Positions 1 to 7,898 of a stretch of DNA of 64,000 nt are shown here, piece after piece; the stretch's first letter is position 1; every line of letters begins with the position of its first letter. Where the stretch lies: positions 1-64,000 of the forward strand of contig NZ_JAGIPZ010000005.1 in assembly GCF_017814915.1 (NCBI RefSeq), in the 5' to 3' direction. The translations under genes were made by a program, and so were the position numbers. This DNA is from Herbaspirillum sp. LeCh32-8 (lineage in GTDB: Bacteria > Pseudomonadota > Gammaproteobacteria > Burkholderiales > Burkholderiaceae_D). The notes under the pieces were generated by a model, which saw nothing but the letters and a program-made list of their open reading frames with translations, made no database searches and was not told the origin of the DNA.

Positions 1-259
1 TCCCTGCGCTGTCCTCGCCCTGTGCGAGAACTTCTGTGTGCAGCGGGTATGGAGACACTTTAGTTTTTTGTTGATCCACCAAGTATCGGGGGGATCCTGA
101 GAACCTCAGCCATGGGGTCGGGGGATTCCCTATTTCCACGGAGACAACATCGGCCGGGCTGCCGCCCCGGCAACCCTTGTCGCCGATTTACGCTATCCTC
201 GCCGCTTGACCGACCACAGCGCCTGGCTACAGGCGCCCTACCAAAAGGCAAGCCCCATC
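1..259. other. Intergenic sequence at window edge, no gene seen
   Basis: I see no convincing coding region here. The reading frames that cross it have no family resemblance and run into the next gene in a different frame. A small hairpin (CTGAG-AAC-CTCAG) lies near 98-110. The promoter of the downstream DsbA-like gene probably lies here, but I could not pick a clear -35/-10 pair. Confidence 0.4.
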
Positions 260-916
260 ATGAACAAGGCCCTGAAAATCGATTTCGTCTCCGACATCGT
301 CTGCCCCTGGTGCGCGATCGGACTGGCGGGACTCAATACCGCGCTGGAGCGCATCGGCACCGATGCCCAGGTCGACCTCAGCTTCCACCCCTTCGAGCTG
401 AACCCCAACCTGCCGGCCGAGGGCGCGATGCATCTCGAGTACATCACCAAAAAATACGGCATGAGCGCCGACCAGGCCCGCGCCAACGGCGAGCAGATCC
501 GCGCCCGGGCGGCGTCGGTCGGCTTCACCATGAACCGCGACGACCAAAGCCGCGTCTACAACACCTTCGATGCCCATCGCCTGCTGGCCTGGGCCGCAGA
601 AAAACATACGCAGGCGCCGCTCAAGGCCGCGCTGCTGAAGGCCTACTTCACCGACGGCAAGGACGTCTCCAACCATGAAGTGCTGGCCGCTCTGGCGGCG
701 CAAGCCGGCCTGGACGGCGCCGAGGCCGGCGCGGTGCTGGCCTCGGACCGTTACGCGCAAGAGGTGAAGGAAGAGGAAGCCCTGTGGGCGCAGCGCGGCA
801 TCAGCAGCGTGCCGGCGGTGGTGGTCAACGACCGCTACCTGATTTCCGGCGGCCAGCCGCCGGAGATCTTCGAGCAGCAGCTGCGGGCGATCCTGTCCGG
901 CGATGTGCGCGAGTGA
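260..916 (+). CDS. DsbA-family (FrnE-like) thiol oxidoreductase
   Basis: A 218-residue thioredoxin-fold protein of the FrnE/DsbA-like branch. The active-site motif CPWC sits at residues 15-18 straight after the first beta strand, and the cis-proline region (SSVPAV, Pro about 185) is near the C-terminus, as expected with a helical insertion between them. There is no signal peptide, so it should work in the cytoplasm as a dithiol oxidoreductase or isomerase; its substrate is unknown. I use the ATG at 260. An upstream in-frame ATG at 206 would add 18 residues unlike the family's usual short lead-in. It stands alone and is followed by a strong bidirectional terminator. Confidence 0.85.
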   Translation: MNKALKIDFVSDIVCPWCAIGLAGLNTALERIGTDAQVDLSFHPFELNPNLPAEGAMHLEYITKKYGMSADQARANGEQIRARAASVGFTMNRDDQSRVYNTFDAHRLLAWAAEKHTQAPLKAALLKAYFTDGKDVSNHEVLAALAAQAGLDGAEAGAVLASDRYAQEVKEEEALWAQRGISSVPAVVVNDRYLISGGQPPEIFEQQLRAILSGDVRE

Positions 917-940
917 GCGCACCCAGCGCCCTCATGAAAA

Positions 941-967
941 AAGCCCGGCGCGCGCCGGGCTTTTTTT
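941..967. terminator. Bidirectional intrinsic terminator
   Basis: A GC-rich perfect stem (AAGCCCGGCGCGCGCCGGGC) has A-runs on the left and a T-run on the right. It can therefore stop both the plus-strand DsbA-like gene and the minus-strand MFS gene that converge here. Confidence 0.85.
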
Positions 968-1003
968 CTATGCCGATACATCCGGCAAATCGTTCGGGGC
1001 AAC

Positions 1004-2296
1004 TCAGGCGGCAACCGGCAGCGGCGCCTGCTTGTTGCCCTTGATGCGCAACACCAGCACCGCGCCGACCAGGCAGGCCACGCCCATCATGATCGACGAC
1101 AGCGTGTAGTTGCCCAGCGTGGCGCGCATGTAGCCGGCCACGGTGGTGGCGGTGGCGGCGCCCAACTGGTGGCCGGCGACGATCCAGCCGAACACGATCG
1201 GCGCGGCCAGGCGGCCGAACACGTCATTGGCCAGGCGCACGGTAGGCGGCACGGTGGCGATCCAGTCCAGGCCGTAGAAGATGGCGAAGATGGCCAGGCC
1301 GTAGTACTGCAGACCAAAGGCGTAAGGCAGGAAGATCAGCGCGATGCCGCGCAGACCGTAGTACCAGAACAGCAGCACGCGCGGATTGTAGCGGTCCGAC
1401 AGCCAGCCCGAGAGCGTGGTGCCGACCAGATCCAGCATGCCCATCGCCGCCAGGATGGAAGCGCCGCCGACTTCGTTGATGCCGTAGTCGTTGCACATGG
1501 CGATGAACTGGGTGCCGATGTAGCCGTTGGTGGACAGGCCACAGACGAAGAAACTGGCAAACAGCAGCCAGAAGTCCGGCATGCGTACCGACGTGCGCAG
1601 CGCGCCGAAGGCGATCGCCAGCGGGTTCTTTTTGGTCGCGCCCTCATCCTTGATGTCGAGGGTTTGGCCGACCATCTTCAGGCCGACGGCGGCCGGACTT
1701 TCCGGCAGCAGCAGCCACACCAGCGGGATCGCCAGCAGCGCCACCGCCGACACCAGGAAGGCCACCGAGCGCCAGCCGTAGCTGCCGACCATGGACGCCA
1801 TCAGCGGCAGGAACACCATCTGGCCGGTGGCCGCGCTGGCGGTCAGCAAACCCATGGCAAAACCGCGGCGCGCCTCGAACCAGCGACTGACGATGGTGGC
1901 GCCCAGGGTGTTGGCCGCCACGCCGGTGCCGGCGCCCACCAGCAAACCCCACGACAGCAGCATGTGCCACGGCATCTGCATCAGCGTCGACAGCGCGGTG
2001 CCGGTGGCCAGCAGCGCCAGCGCCACCAGCACCACGCGGCGAATGCCGAAGCGCTGCATGGCGGCGGCCGAGAACGGGCCGATCAAACCGTACAGCGCGA
2101 TGTTGACCGAGATCACCACCGAGATGGTCGACACGCTCCAGCCGAATTCCTGCTCCAGCGGCAGGATCATCACCGACGGCGTGGCGCGGATGCCGGCCGA
2201 GCACAGCAGCACGAGGAAGATCACGCCGACCACGACCCACGCATAGTGAAAGCGCGGCGCGACGGTATTGGCGAGCGATTGGGTAAGCTTGTTCAT
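1004..2296 (-). CDS. MFS transporter (OFA/MCT-like)
   Basis: A 430-residue integral membrane protein with about 12 hydrophobic segments and the start of the MFS fold at residues 17-40 (HYAWVVVGVIFLVLL). The pattern near the N-terminus, with an early FGWS after the first helix, resembles oxalate/formate antiporter and monocarboxylate-type carriers rather than the ACS family seen elsewhere in this window. It lies 68 bp downstream of the MarR gene on the same strand, so the two are probably co-transcribed and the carrier may be the regulated target. The substrate cannot be read from the sequence. Confidence 0.8.
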   Translation of the reverse strand: MNKLTQSLANTVAPRFHYAWVVVGVIFLVLLCSAGIRATPSVMILPLEQEFGWSVSTISVVISVNIALYGLIGPFSAAAMQRFGIRRVVLVALALLATGTALSTLMQMPWHMLLSWGLLVGAGTGVAANTLGATIVSRWFEARRGFAMGLLTASAATGQMVFLPLMASMVGSYGWRSVAFLVSAVALLAIPLVWLLLPESPAAVGLKMVGQTLDIKDEGATKKNPLAIAFGALRTSVRMPDFWLLFASFFVCGLSTNGYIGTQFIAMCNDYGINEVGGASILAAMGMLDLVGTTLSGWLSDRYNPRVLLFWYYGLRGIALIFLPYAFGLQYYGLAIFAIFYGLDWIATVPPTVRLANDVFGRLAAPIVFGWIVAGHQLGAATATTVAGYMRATLGNYTLSSIMMGVACLVGAVLVLRIKGNKQAPLPVAA

Positions 2297-2364
2297 TGCA
2301 TTCCTGATGGAGAGATTTGGCGGGAGTCCGTCTTTGTATTTTTTCTTGCCGATGCCGTGCGCGG

Positions 2365-2802
2365 CTAGTCTTCCTGCAGCTTCGCGTAGGCATCGTTGAT
2401 CATCTCGGTCAGCTCGCGCGACAACTTGGGCCCGAGCTGGCGATCGATTTCATCCTGGGCGCGACGCCAATTGGGGCGCGCCTCGTCGAGTTTCTTGCGA
2501 CCGGGCTTAGACAGCTGCAGCGCGAAGGACCGCTTGTCCAGCAACGTGTCCTCCGGCAGGTCGACGGTCTCGATCCAGCCGGCCCCGATCAGCGGCTTCA
2601 ATGCGCGCGACAGCGTGCTGCGGTCCATGCCCATGTCGGTGGCCAGCACGATGTTGGCGATCGGCCCGCTGCGCCCGATGCGGCTGATCAGCGAATACTG
2701 GGTGATGGTCAGTTCATTGGGCTGCAAGTGCTGGTCATAAATCACCGTCATGCGTCGCGTCAAGCGGCGCAGCGGCGAGCAGGAACAAATGTCGTTGCTC
2801 AT
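2365..2802 (-). CDS. MarR-family transcriptional regulator
   Basis: A 145-residue winged-helix regulator. Residues about 30-100 hold the MarR core (LTITQYSLISRIG, then recognition region MDRSTLSRALKPL, then the wing), and a helical dimerisation tail follows. The start at 2802 is preceded by TTTTGGGAAA, a good ribosome binding site; a longer frame upstream adds basic sequence with no family match. Two cysteines at residues 6 and 8 (CSC) could act as a redox or metal switch, but this is only inference. It precedes the MFS gene on the same strand. Palindromes in its own upstream region may be its operator. Confidence 0.85.
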   Translation of the reverse strand: MSNDICSCSPLRRLTRRMTVIYDQHLQPNELTITQYSLISRIGRSGPIANIVLATDMGMDRSTLSRALKPLIGAGWIETVDLPEDTLLDKRSFALQLSKPGRKKLDEARPNWRRAQDEIDRQLGPKLSRELTEMINDAYAKLQED

Positions 2803-2862
2803 GGCGCATTTCCCAAAAGTAGGCCCGGCAGGTGGGCGACGCTTTCTTTGCATAAATATAAT

Positions 2863-2888
2863 TGCATATGCATCGATGTGTACGCATC
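2863..2888. promoter_or_regulatory. Candidate MarR operator palindromes
   Basis: Two adjacent palindromes lie in an AT-rich stretch 60-85 bp upstream of the marR start: TGCATATGCA (perfect, 2863-2872) and the near-palindrome GATGTGTACGCATC (2875-2888). Their position in the likely promoter suggests autoregulation. I have no direct proof of binding. Confidence 0.4.
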
Positions 2889-3011
2889 TTATTTTCGCGA
2901 ACGCCGGATGTCAAGCAAAGCGACGCGCCGCGCCGTTGTTGCCGCAAGACGGCGCCGGCCGGCGTCCTGTCCTGCCGCCCTGACGCATAGGCTGCTGCAG
3001 CGCGAAAAAAA

Positions 3012-3036
3012 GCCCGCGTTCTCGCGGGCATTTTTT
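3012..3036 (-). terminator. Intrinsic terminator of the sugar dehydrogenase gene
   Basis: The stem GCCCGCG-TTCT-CGCGGGC has A-runs on the left and T-runs on the right. It lies just beyond the minus-strand end of the PQQ-type dehydrogenase gene and could also act in the other direction. Confidence 0.8.
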
Positions 3037-3050
3037 CTTGCGACCTGCAT

Positions 3051-4096
3051 TCACTTCAACGGCATGCTCAGGATGCGGTCGTCGCCTTCGCGCGCCTGGC
3101 CGCGTCCGTCGGTGTTGTTGGTGAGAATCCAGAGGTGCCATCGGGCGCCGCCACTGCGTCGCGCAGGCGGCCGTATTGCCGCACATACAGTTCGTTCGCC
3201 GTGCCGGTCGCCGACAACGGGATCTTGCGCAGACGCTGGCCGCGCAGATTGGCGATGTAGATGTTGCCGCCGACGATCGCCATGCCGCTGGGACTGGCTT
3301 CCGAGGTCGACCACTGCTGCAGGGGATCGATGAAGCGCTTGTCGCCGCCCTTGCCCTCCACCACCGGCCAGCCGTAGCTGCCGCCAGCGCGGATGAGGTT
3401 GAGTTCGTCCCAGGTGTTTTCACCGAACTCGGAGGCGTACATGATCCCGCCCGGCGCCCAGGCCATGCCTTGCACGTTGCGGTGCCCGTAGCTGTACACG
3501 AATGAACCGGAGAAGGGATTGTCCTTGGGCACGCCGCCGTCCGGCGTCATGCGCAGGATCTTGCCGGCCAATGACTTGAGGTCTTGCGAACGGCTGCGTT
3601 CGCCGGCGTCGCCGGTGCTGGCGTAGAGCATGCCGTCCGGGCCGAAGGCGATACGCCCGCCGTTGTGATAGCTGGCCGCCGGAATGCCGCCGATGATCTT
3701 CTTCGCCGGCCCCAGCTTCAGGTTCACGCCGTCACCGTCGATCTTGTAGCGCTCGATGCGATTCTCTGCGCCGGCCGTGAAGTAGGCGTAGAGGTAGCCC
3801 TCATGCACGGCGATGCCCAACAGTCCGCCTTCGCCGCGACCGTCGACGCCGGCGATGGTGGCCACCTCGGTGGCCGCGCCGTTGGCGCCCAGCGCCATGA
3901 TGCGTGCGGTGCCGCGTTCGCTGACCAGCGGCGTCTTGCCGAAGAAGGCGATCGACCACGGCGTGTTCAGCCCGGTGGCGACCACCTTCGGCGCAGCCGC
4001 GACCTGCTGGGCCGGCGCCGGCGGCGCGACGGTCGCCGCCAGCGCGGCAACGGCAAGCGCGCACGCGGTGCGCGCGATCATGCTCAACATGCTCAT
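3051..4096 (-). pseudogene. PQQ-dependent soluble sugar dehydrogenase (YliI/Gdh2-like), frameshifted
   Basis: A periplasmic six-bladed propeller of the PQQ-dependent aldose sugar dehydrogenase type. It has a signal peptide (first about 30 residues, ending APAPAQ) and family motifs such as HNGGRIAFGPDG and YSYGHRNVQGMAW. After the conserved APDGT near the C-terminus the frame shifts: the open frame reads a non-homologous SGFSPTTPTD tail ending at 3068. The neighbouring frame reads the expected LWILTNNTDGRGQ and ends DDRILSMPLK at 3051. Adding one C to the short run around 3133-3139 restores a protein of about 348 residues. Only the last 30 or so residues are affected, so it could be a real mutation or a sequencing error. 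There is a terminator just downstream. Confidence 0.8.
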
Positions 4097-4184
4097 CTCC
4101 TCCTGTTCGGGTCGCGCTTCAGGTCGATGCGACTGCCTGAATTTTAGCTCGGGGAGGAGATCGCGTGAAAAACCGGCCCGCCGA

Positions 4185-5726
4185 TCAGGCCATCTCCGGA
4201 AACGAAGTCTTCAGGCGGTACTGGCGCTGCCGGTAGTTTCCTTCCAGCCCGCCCAGGCTGCAGTCGACGTCGCCGAACAGGCGGCAGACGCGGTTGAGCG
4301 TGGAGCGCTGCGCTTCGCTCTCGATGGAAACCAGGCGGCGCTTGCTGCGCGCGTAGACGTCGCAGATATCGACCACCAGGCAATGGCCGTAGTCGGCCTT
4401 CTTCACGTCAATCAGCAGCGCCTCCGGTTTGGACAAGCCGAAAGCCGCCGCCAGCTCAATACGCGCGCTAAGGAAAGGGTTGGTGTTGCGCAGCTTGTCG
4501 TTGAGCTGCGCCAGCGCCTCATTGGCCCAGTCGTGCTGGCTGCTGCGCACCGAGAACGGCGCCAGCGCAGCGCGCGCCGGCGCGTCGCCCTGCTCGGCCG
4601 CCTTCTGCCACCAATACAAGGCCTTGACGTCGTTGAGCGCGTCGTCGCGCCGGTTGCGCCACGAGATGTGCGCAAACTCGGACTGCGCTTCCACCAAGCC
4701 CATGTCGGCGGCGCGCTCCAGGTATTGCTGCGCCACGTCCAGGTTGCGCTGCGAATAAATGGATCGCGAATAGATGCGCGCCATTGCGTGCCAGGCCGGC
4801 GCCGAACCGCCCTCGCCCGCCAGCGTCAGCCAATGCAAGGCCTTCTTGAAATTGGCCAGGCCGTGCTCCATGAACACGCGCTCGCCGGCGCGGTCCATCT
4901 TGGCGCACAGCAGGCCGAGCTCGAAACGCGCTTCATTATTGCCGGCCAGCGCAGCCAGTTCCAGCAGACAGGCGGCCTGCGCCAGGTCGGGGTTACGCTG
5001 GCGCAGAAGCCATTGCGCAAAGCGCAGCAGCAAGCGCGCGTCGGCCGCCGATAGCGACACGCTGCAGCTGACGTCGGCATCCCGTTCGATCTGCGCCACA
5101 GCCGCCGCATTGCGCGCCGACAAGCGTTCCACCAGCGGCGCCGCATCGCGCGCGAAAGCGACATAGTCGGCCTTGTTCCATGCTTTCTCCAGCAGCGCGT
5201 ACTGCGCCTGCTCGATGCCGGCCTGCGCGGCCTCCGTCAGCAGGCGCTCCTCCAGCCGTACATCGCCGTCGGAGGCCGCACCCGATTCCTGGCGGCCGTG
5301 CAATTGCATCTGCTGCGCCAACAGCCACTGCGCCTGGTGGTCATCGTGCCCCGCGAGGAAGGACAAGGCGCCGATCGCGCGCGCATGGCTGTTGCTGTCG
5401 AACTGCTCGGTGTTTTCCAGCACCAGCCGGGCGAAGGTAATCCCCGCGCCTTCGATGCCGGCGTCGAAGGCCTTCTCGTACCACACCGCCATTTCGTTGG
5501 GGGAGGACAAGTCCTTGACCTGCTCGTAGGAGAGATTGCGGCCCATCATCATCCAGGCGTCATCGACGCCCTGCTCGGCCGCCCGCCGCAACCAGTAGAA
5601 GGCGGTGCCGTTGCTGCGCGGCAGGCCGCTGCCGCCGTAGAGATAGCGGCGTCCCAACGCCAGCTGCGCCATCGATTCGCCCGCGCGGGCGGCTTTGATT
5701 ACTGCCAGTTGTTCTCTTGTCGCCAT
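4185..5726 (-). CDS. Sel1-repeat (TPR-like) protein
   Basis: A 513-residue protein built from Sel1-like repeats, with units such as AQLALGRRYLYG, AFYWLRRAAEQG, ALHWLTLAGEGG and ALYWWQKAAEQG spread over about residues 15-415. The last 95 residues do not look like repeats and carry two cysteines close together (CRLFGDVDC). There is no signal peptide or membrane segment, so it is probably a cytoplasmic scaffold for protein contacts; its partners are unknown. I chose the ATG at 5726 because AGGAAC precedes it and the frame upstream lacks repeat character. It is a single gene, with no operon partner close by. Confidence 0.8.
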   Translation of the reverse strand: MATREQLAVIKAARAGESMAQLALGRRYLYGGSGLPRSNGTAFYWLRRAAEQGVDDAWMMMGRNLSYEQVKDLSSPNEMAVWYEKAFDAGIEGAGITFARLVLENTEQFDSNSHARAIGALSFLAGHDDHQAQWLLAQQMQLHGRQESGAASDGDVRLEERLLTEAAQAGIEQAQYALLEKAWNKADYVAFARDAAPLVERLSARNAAAVAQIERDADVSCSVSLSAADARLLLRFAQWLLRQRNPDLAQAACLLELAALAGNNEARFELGLLCAKMDRAGERVFMEHGLANFKKALHWLTLAGEGGSAPAWHAMARIYSRSIYSQRNLDVAQQYLERAADMGLVEAQSEFAHISWRNRRDDALNDVKALYWWQKAAEQGDAPARAALAPFSVRSSQHDWANEALAQLNDKLRNTNPFLSARIELAAAFGLSKPEALLIDVKKADYGHCLVVDICDVYARSKRRLVSIESEAQRSTLNRVCRLFGDVDCSLGGLEGNYRQRQYRLKTSFPEMA

Positions 5727-6310
5727 GGTGTGTTCCTGTGCTGTTGCCGACGGCGATGAAGACAAGACGAGGCCAAGGCGTGGTGTCGTTGCTGCATGCG
5801 TATCGCGCAAAATCAAAAGAAAAAGGGATCCCCGCCGGCGCAAAAACTTGCGTCGGAGTTCAGGTGTCCGTGTGTTGACGAAAATGGAGTCGACTCAGGC
5901 GACTCGCTCAGATCTGTCGCGTCGCACAGCATGAGAACCATGCCGGCGACGGAATAGATGCATGAATATTCTGGCAGTTGCAGTGCGCAAAAATTCCCTT
6001 GCGAAATGGACTCTTACCAATGGCTTACCCGTGTTAAGAACCGCGCCAGTCAAGGCTCGCATTCCATGTTCAGCGACGCAAAGAAACGTTTGCAACCGCA
6101 CACCATTGAGTAACAAGGCGTCCGTTTTGCTGACAACATGTCAGGTCATCAGAGGCTCGCAAAAGAATATTTTTTAAGTATTTTTCGCGCCATCGACATC
6201 CTCCGTCAGCGTTACACCTTGCAATATGGAAAGAGCATCTGACGGCTTGTCGGCGCGGCCCGACCCAGGCGACGAGCACGCGCCGGCAACGCAATCGGCA
6301 ATAAAAAAAA
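5727..6310. other. Long non-coding gap between Sel1 gene and porin
   Basis: About 580 bp lie between the Sel1 gene start and the porin terminator. The stretch 5900-6230 is clearly more AT-rich than its surroundings. Short frames exist on both strands (for example 5962-6177 plus and 5895-6116 minus), but they overlap each other and show no family signature, so I do not call them genes. The interrupted palindrome CTGACAACATGTCAG lies at 6130-6144. The Sel1 gene promoter should be in the left part. Confidence 0.4.
6130..6144. promoter_or_regulatory. Interrupted palindrome in AT-rich gap
   Basis: CTGACAACATGTCAG is an inverted repeat of CTGACA and TGTCAG around a 3-base centre, in the unexplained AT-rich gap. 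It is the size of a regulator site, but no adjacent regulator gene suggests which protein would bind. Confidence 0.25.
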
Positions 6311-6340
6311 GCGCTGCATGTCTCCATGCAGCGCTTCTTC
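6302..6340 (-). terminator. Intrinsic terminator of the porin gene
   Basis: A perfect 10-bp stem (GCGCTGCATG-TCTC-CATGCAGCGC, 6311-6334) is followed on the minus strand by eight T residues. It lies about 45 bp past the porin stop codon. Confidence 0.9.
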
Positions 6341-6380
6341 TTTCAAGCCTGAAGACAGTCGCGCAAGCGCGACCGCATCA

Positions 6381-7574
6381 TCAGAACTTGTGGCGGATAC
6401 CCACAGCCACGGCGGTCTGGTTGCCGTCGGTGCCGGTGGAGTCGGACACGCCGGTGTTGACCATGTCGGTGGCCTTCTGATACGCCAGGAAAGCGTACAG
6501 GTCGGTGCGCTTGGACAGCCAGTAGTCGGTACCGATGTTGTACTGGGTGACCTTGCCCTTGCCGGTCACGCCGTCAAAGGTTGCACGGGTGTGCTCGATG
6601 GCGCCCAGCAGCTTCAACGACGGGGTCAGCGAGTAGGCGGTACCGATTTCGTACACATCAGCCTTGTTGGCGCGCGCCAGCAGGCGGTTGTTCACGGACG
6701 CCAGCGAACCGACGCCCACCGAGGTCAGGTTGGCCTGGGTGTTCAGGTCCTGCTTCACGCGCGACCAGTTGCCGTACACGCGTGCCGGGCCGAACTGATA
6801 CGACGCCACGAGGTTCCAGCCCTTGAAGGCGGTGGTGCCGGCAGTGTTGGCCAGGGTGTTGACCGACGCCGTGGTGCTGCTCGACGGGATCAGGCTGGTG
6901 TCGGACGAGTAGGCGGTGGTGCCGTTGGCCTTGGACTGGTAGTAGTTCGCGCCCAGACCCAGGGGACCGTTGTCGTACTTCAGACCGGCGCCGAAGGATT
7001 GACCGGCGGAGGTCTGGCCGGCGGTTTCGCCGAAGCCGTAGATCAGGTTGCCGGTGAAGCCGCCCAGGTTGTTGGTGGTGTAGCTGATCGAGTTGTTGGT
7101 GCGGGTGCCTTCCAGGCGATCCAGGTTGTGGCCGACGTTACCGGTCCAGCCGCCGAAGTCCTGCACCGAGGTGTAGGAGGAGATGGTGTCGGCAAAGTCG
7201 GTTTGACGACCCACCAGCACGGTACCGAAGCCGCCGGCCAGACCGACCACCGACTTGCGGCGGAACAGGTTGGAGCCGGTTTGCGCGTCGGAGCCTTGCA
7301 GGCCGCCGGTGTCGTTGTTGAAGCCCATTTCCAGGTTGAACACCGCGTTCAGACCGCCACCCAGATCTTCAACGCCCTTGAAGCCCAGACGCGAACCCTG
7401 GATCACACCGGAGTTCAGGCCGAACTTGCTGCCCGTGCCGCCGCCGGTGGTTGCAACCTTGCTTTGGTAGACCACGCCGGTATCGACGATACCGTAGATG
7501 GTCACGGTGCTTTGCGCTTGAGCCGCACCTGCGAATGCGCCCAGAACGGCGAGTGCCAGCAGAGATTTCTTCAT
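6381..7574 (-). CDS. General outer-membrane porin (Omp32-like, Gram-negative porin)
   Basis: A 397-residue precursor. A typical signal peptide (MKKSLLALAVLGAFAGAAQA) is followed by QSTVTIYGIVDTGV, the hallmark first strand of the betaproteobacterial porin family. The sequence then alternates as expected for a 16-strand barrel and ends GIRHKF, with the terminal Phe used by the BAM complex. FGTVLVGRQ marks the conserved strand before the constriction loop. The start at 7574 has a strong ribosome site (AGAAGGACGTCAA). Upstream in-frame codons are rejected because the signal peptide begins here. It is monocistronic, with its own terminator. Small, probably anionic, solutes would diffuse through it; the exact selectivity is unknown. 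Confidence 0.92.
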   Translation of the reverse strand: MKKSLLALAVLGAFAGAAQAQSTVTIYGIVDTGVVYQSKVATTGGGTGSKFGLNSGVIQGSRLGFKGVEDLGGGLNAVFNLEMGFNNDTGGLQGSDAQTGSNLFRRKSVVGLAGGFGTVLVGRQTDFADTISSYTSVQDFGGWTGNVGHNLDRLEGTRTNNSISYTTNNLGGFTGNLIYGFGETAGQTSAGQSFGAGLKYDNGPLGLGANYYQSKANGTTAYSSDTSLIPSSSTTASVNTLANTAGTTAFKGWNLVASYQFGPARVYGNWSRVKQDLNTQANLTSVGVGSLASVNNRLLARANKADVYEIGTAYSLTPSLKLLGAIEHTRATFDGVTGKGKVTQYNIGTDYWLSKRTDLYAFLAYQKATDMVNTGVSDSTGTDGNQTAVAVGIRHKF

Positions 7575-7842
7575 TTGACGTCCTTCTATAAAAATAGTCT
7601 TGAGGATCCGTACTTGAGTCGGATGTGCAGACATTAAAGCTTCTGATTCGAACCTGACTCCCCATTGGTTTATAGAAAACATTTTTTAGATGAGGCCCAA
7701 AAATTAAAATGGCATGTGTTGTATTTTTTTATCGGGAAATTTTCTCTGTCTGCGCGCGGCAACACCTGCAAAGACGCGCCGCCGGGCTCTCGCGCATCGG
7801 GATCGCTTGCTGTCAATCGCCTGACCGGAACGCGAATAAAAA
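7575..7842. other. AT-rich leader and promoter region of the porin gene
   Basis: This gap lies between the porin start and the terminator of the next minus-strand operon. The stretch 7660-7750 is markedly AT-rich and must hold the porin promoter. On the minus strand TATAAA near 7665-7670 is a possible -10, but no good -35 at the right spacing is evident. No gene is seen. Confidence 0.4.
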
Positions 7843-7868
7843 AAGCCGCCCGCACAGGCGGACGGCTT
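7838..7868 (-). terminator. Terminator of the six-gene catabolic operon
   Basis: The stem AAGCCGCCCGC / GGCGGACGGCTT (one wobble pair) is followed on the minus strand by a run of seven T residues. It lies 30-60 bp past the second MFS gene and marks the operon end. Confidence 0.8.
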
Positions 7869-7898
7869 CATCAAGGTTCAGCTCGCGATCTCGATGGA

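Noticed and set aside
1169-2368. 399-residue plus-strand frame opposite the MFS gene
   Set aside because: It is His/Gln/Arg-rich shadow sequence; the minus-strand frame has clear transmembrane helices.
5962-6177. Small genes in the gap between Sel1 gene and porin
   Set aside because: Frames on both strands overlap, lack good ribosome sites and show no family resemblance.
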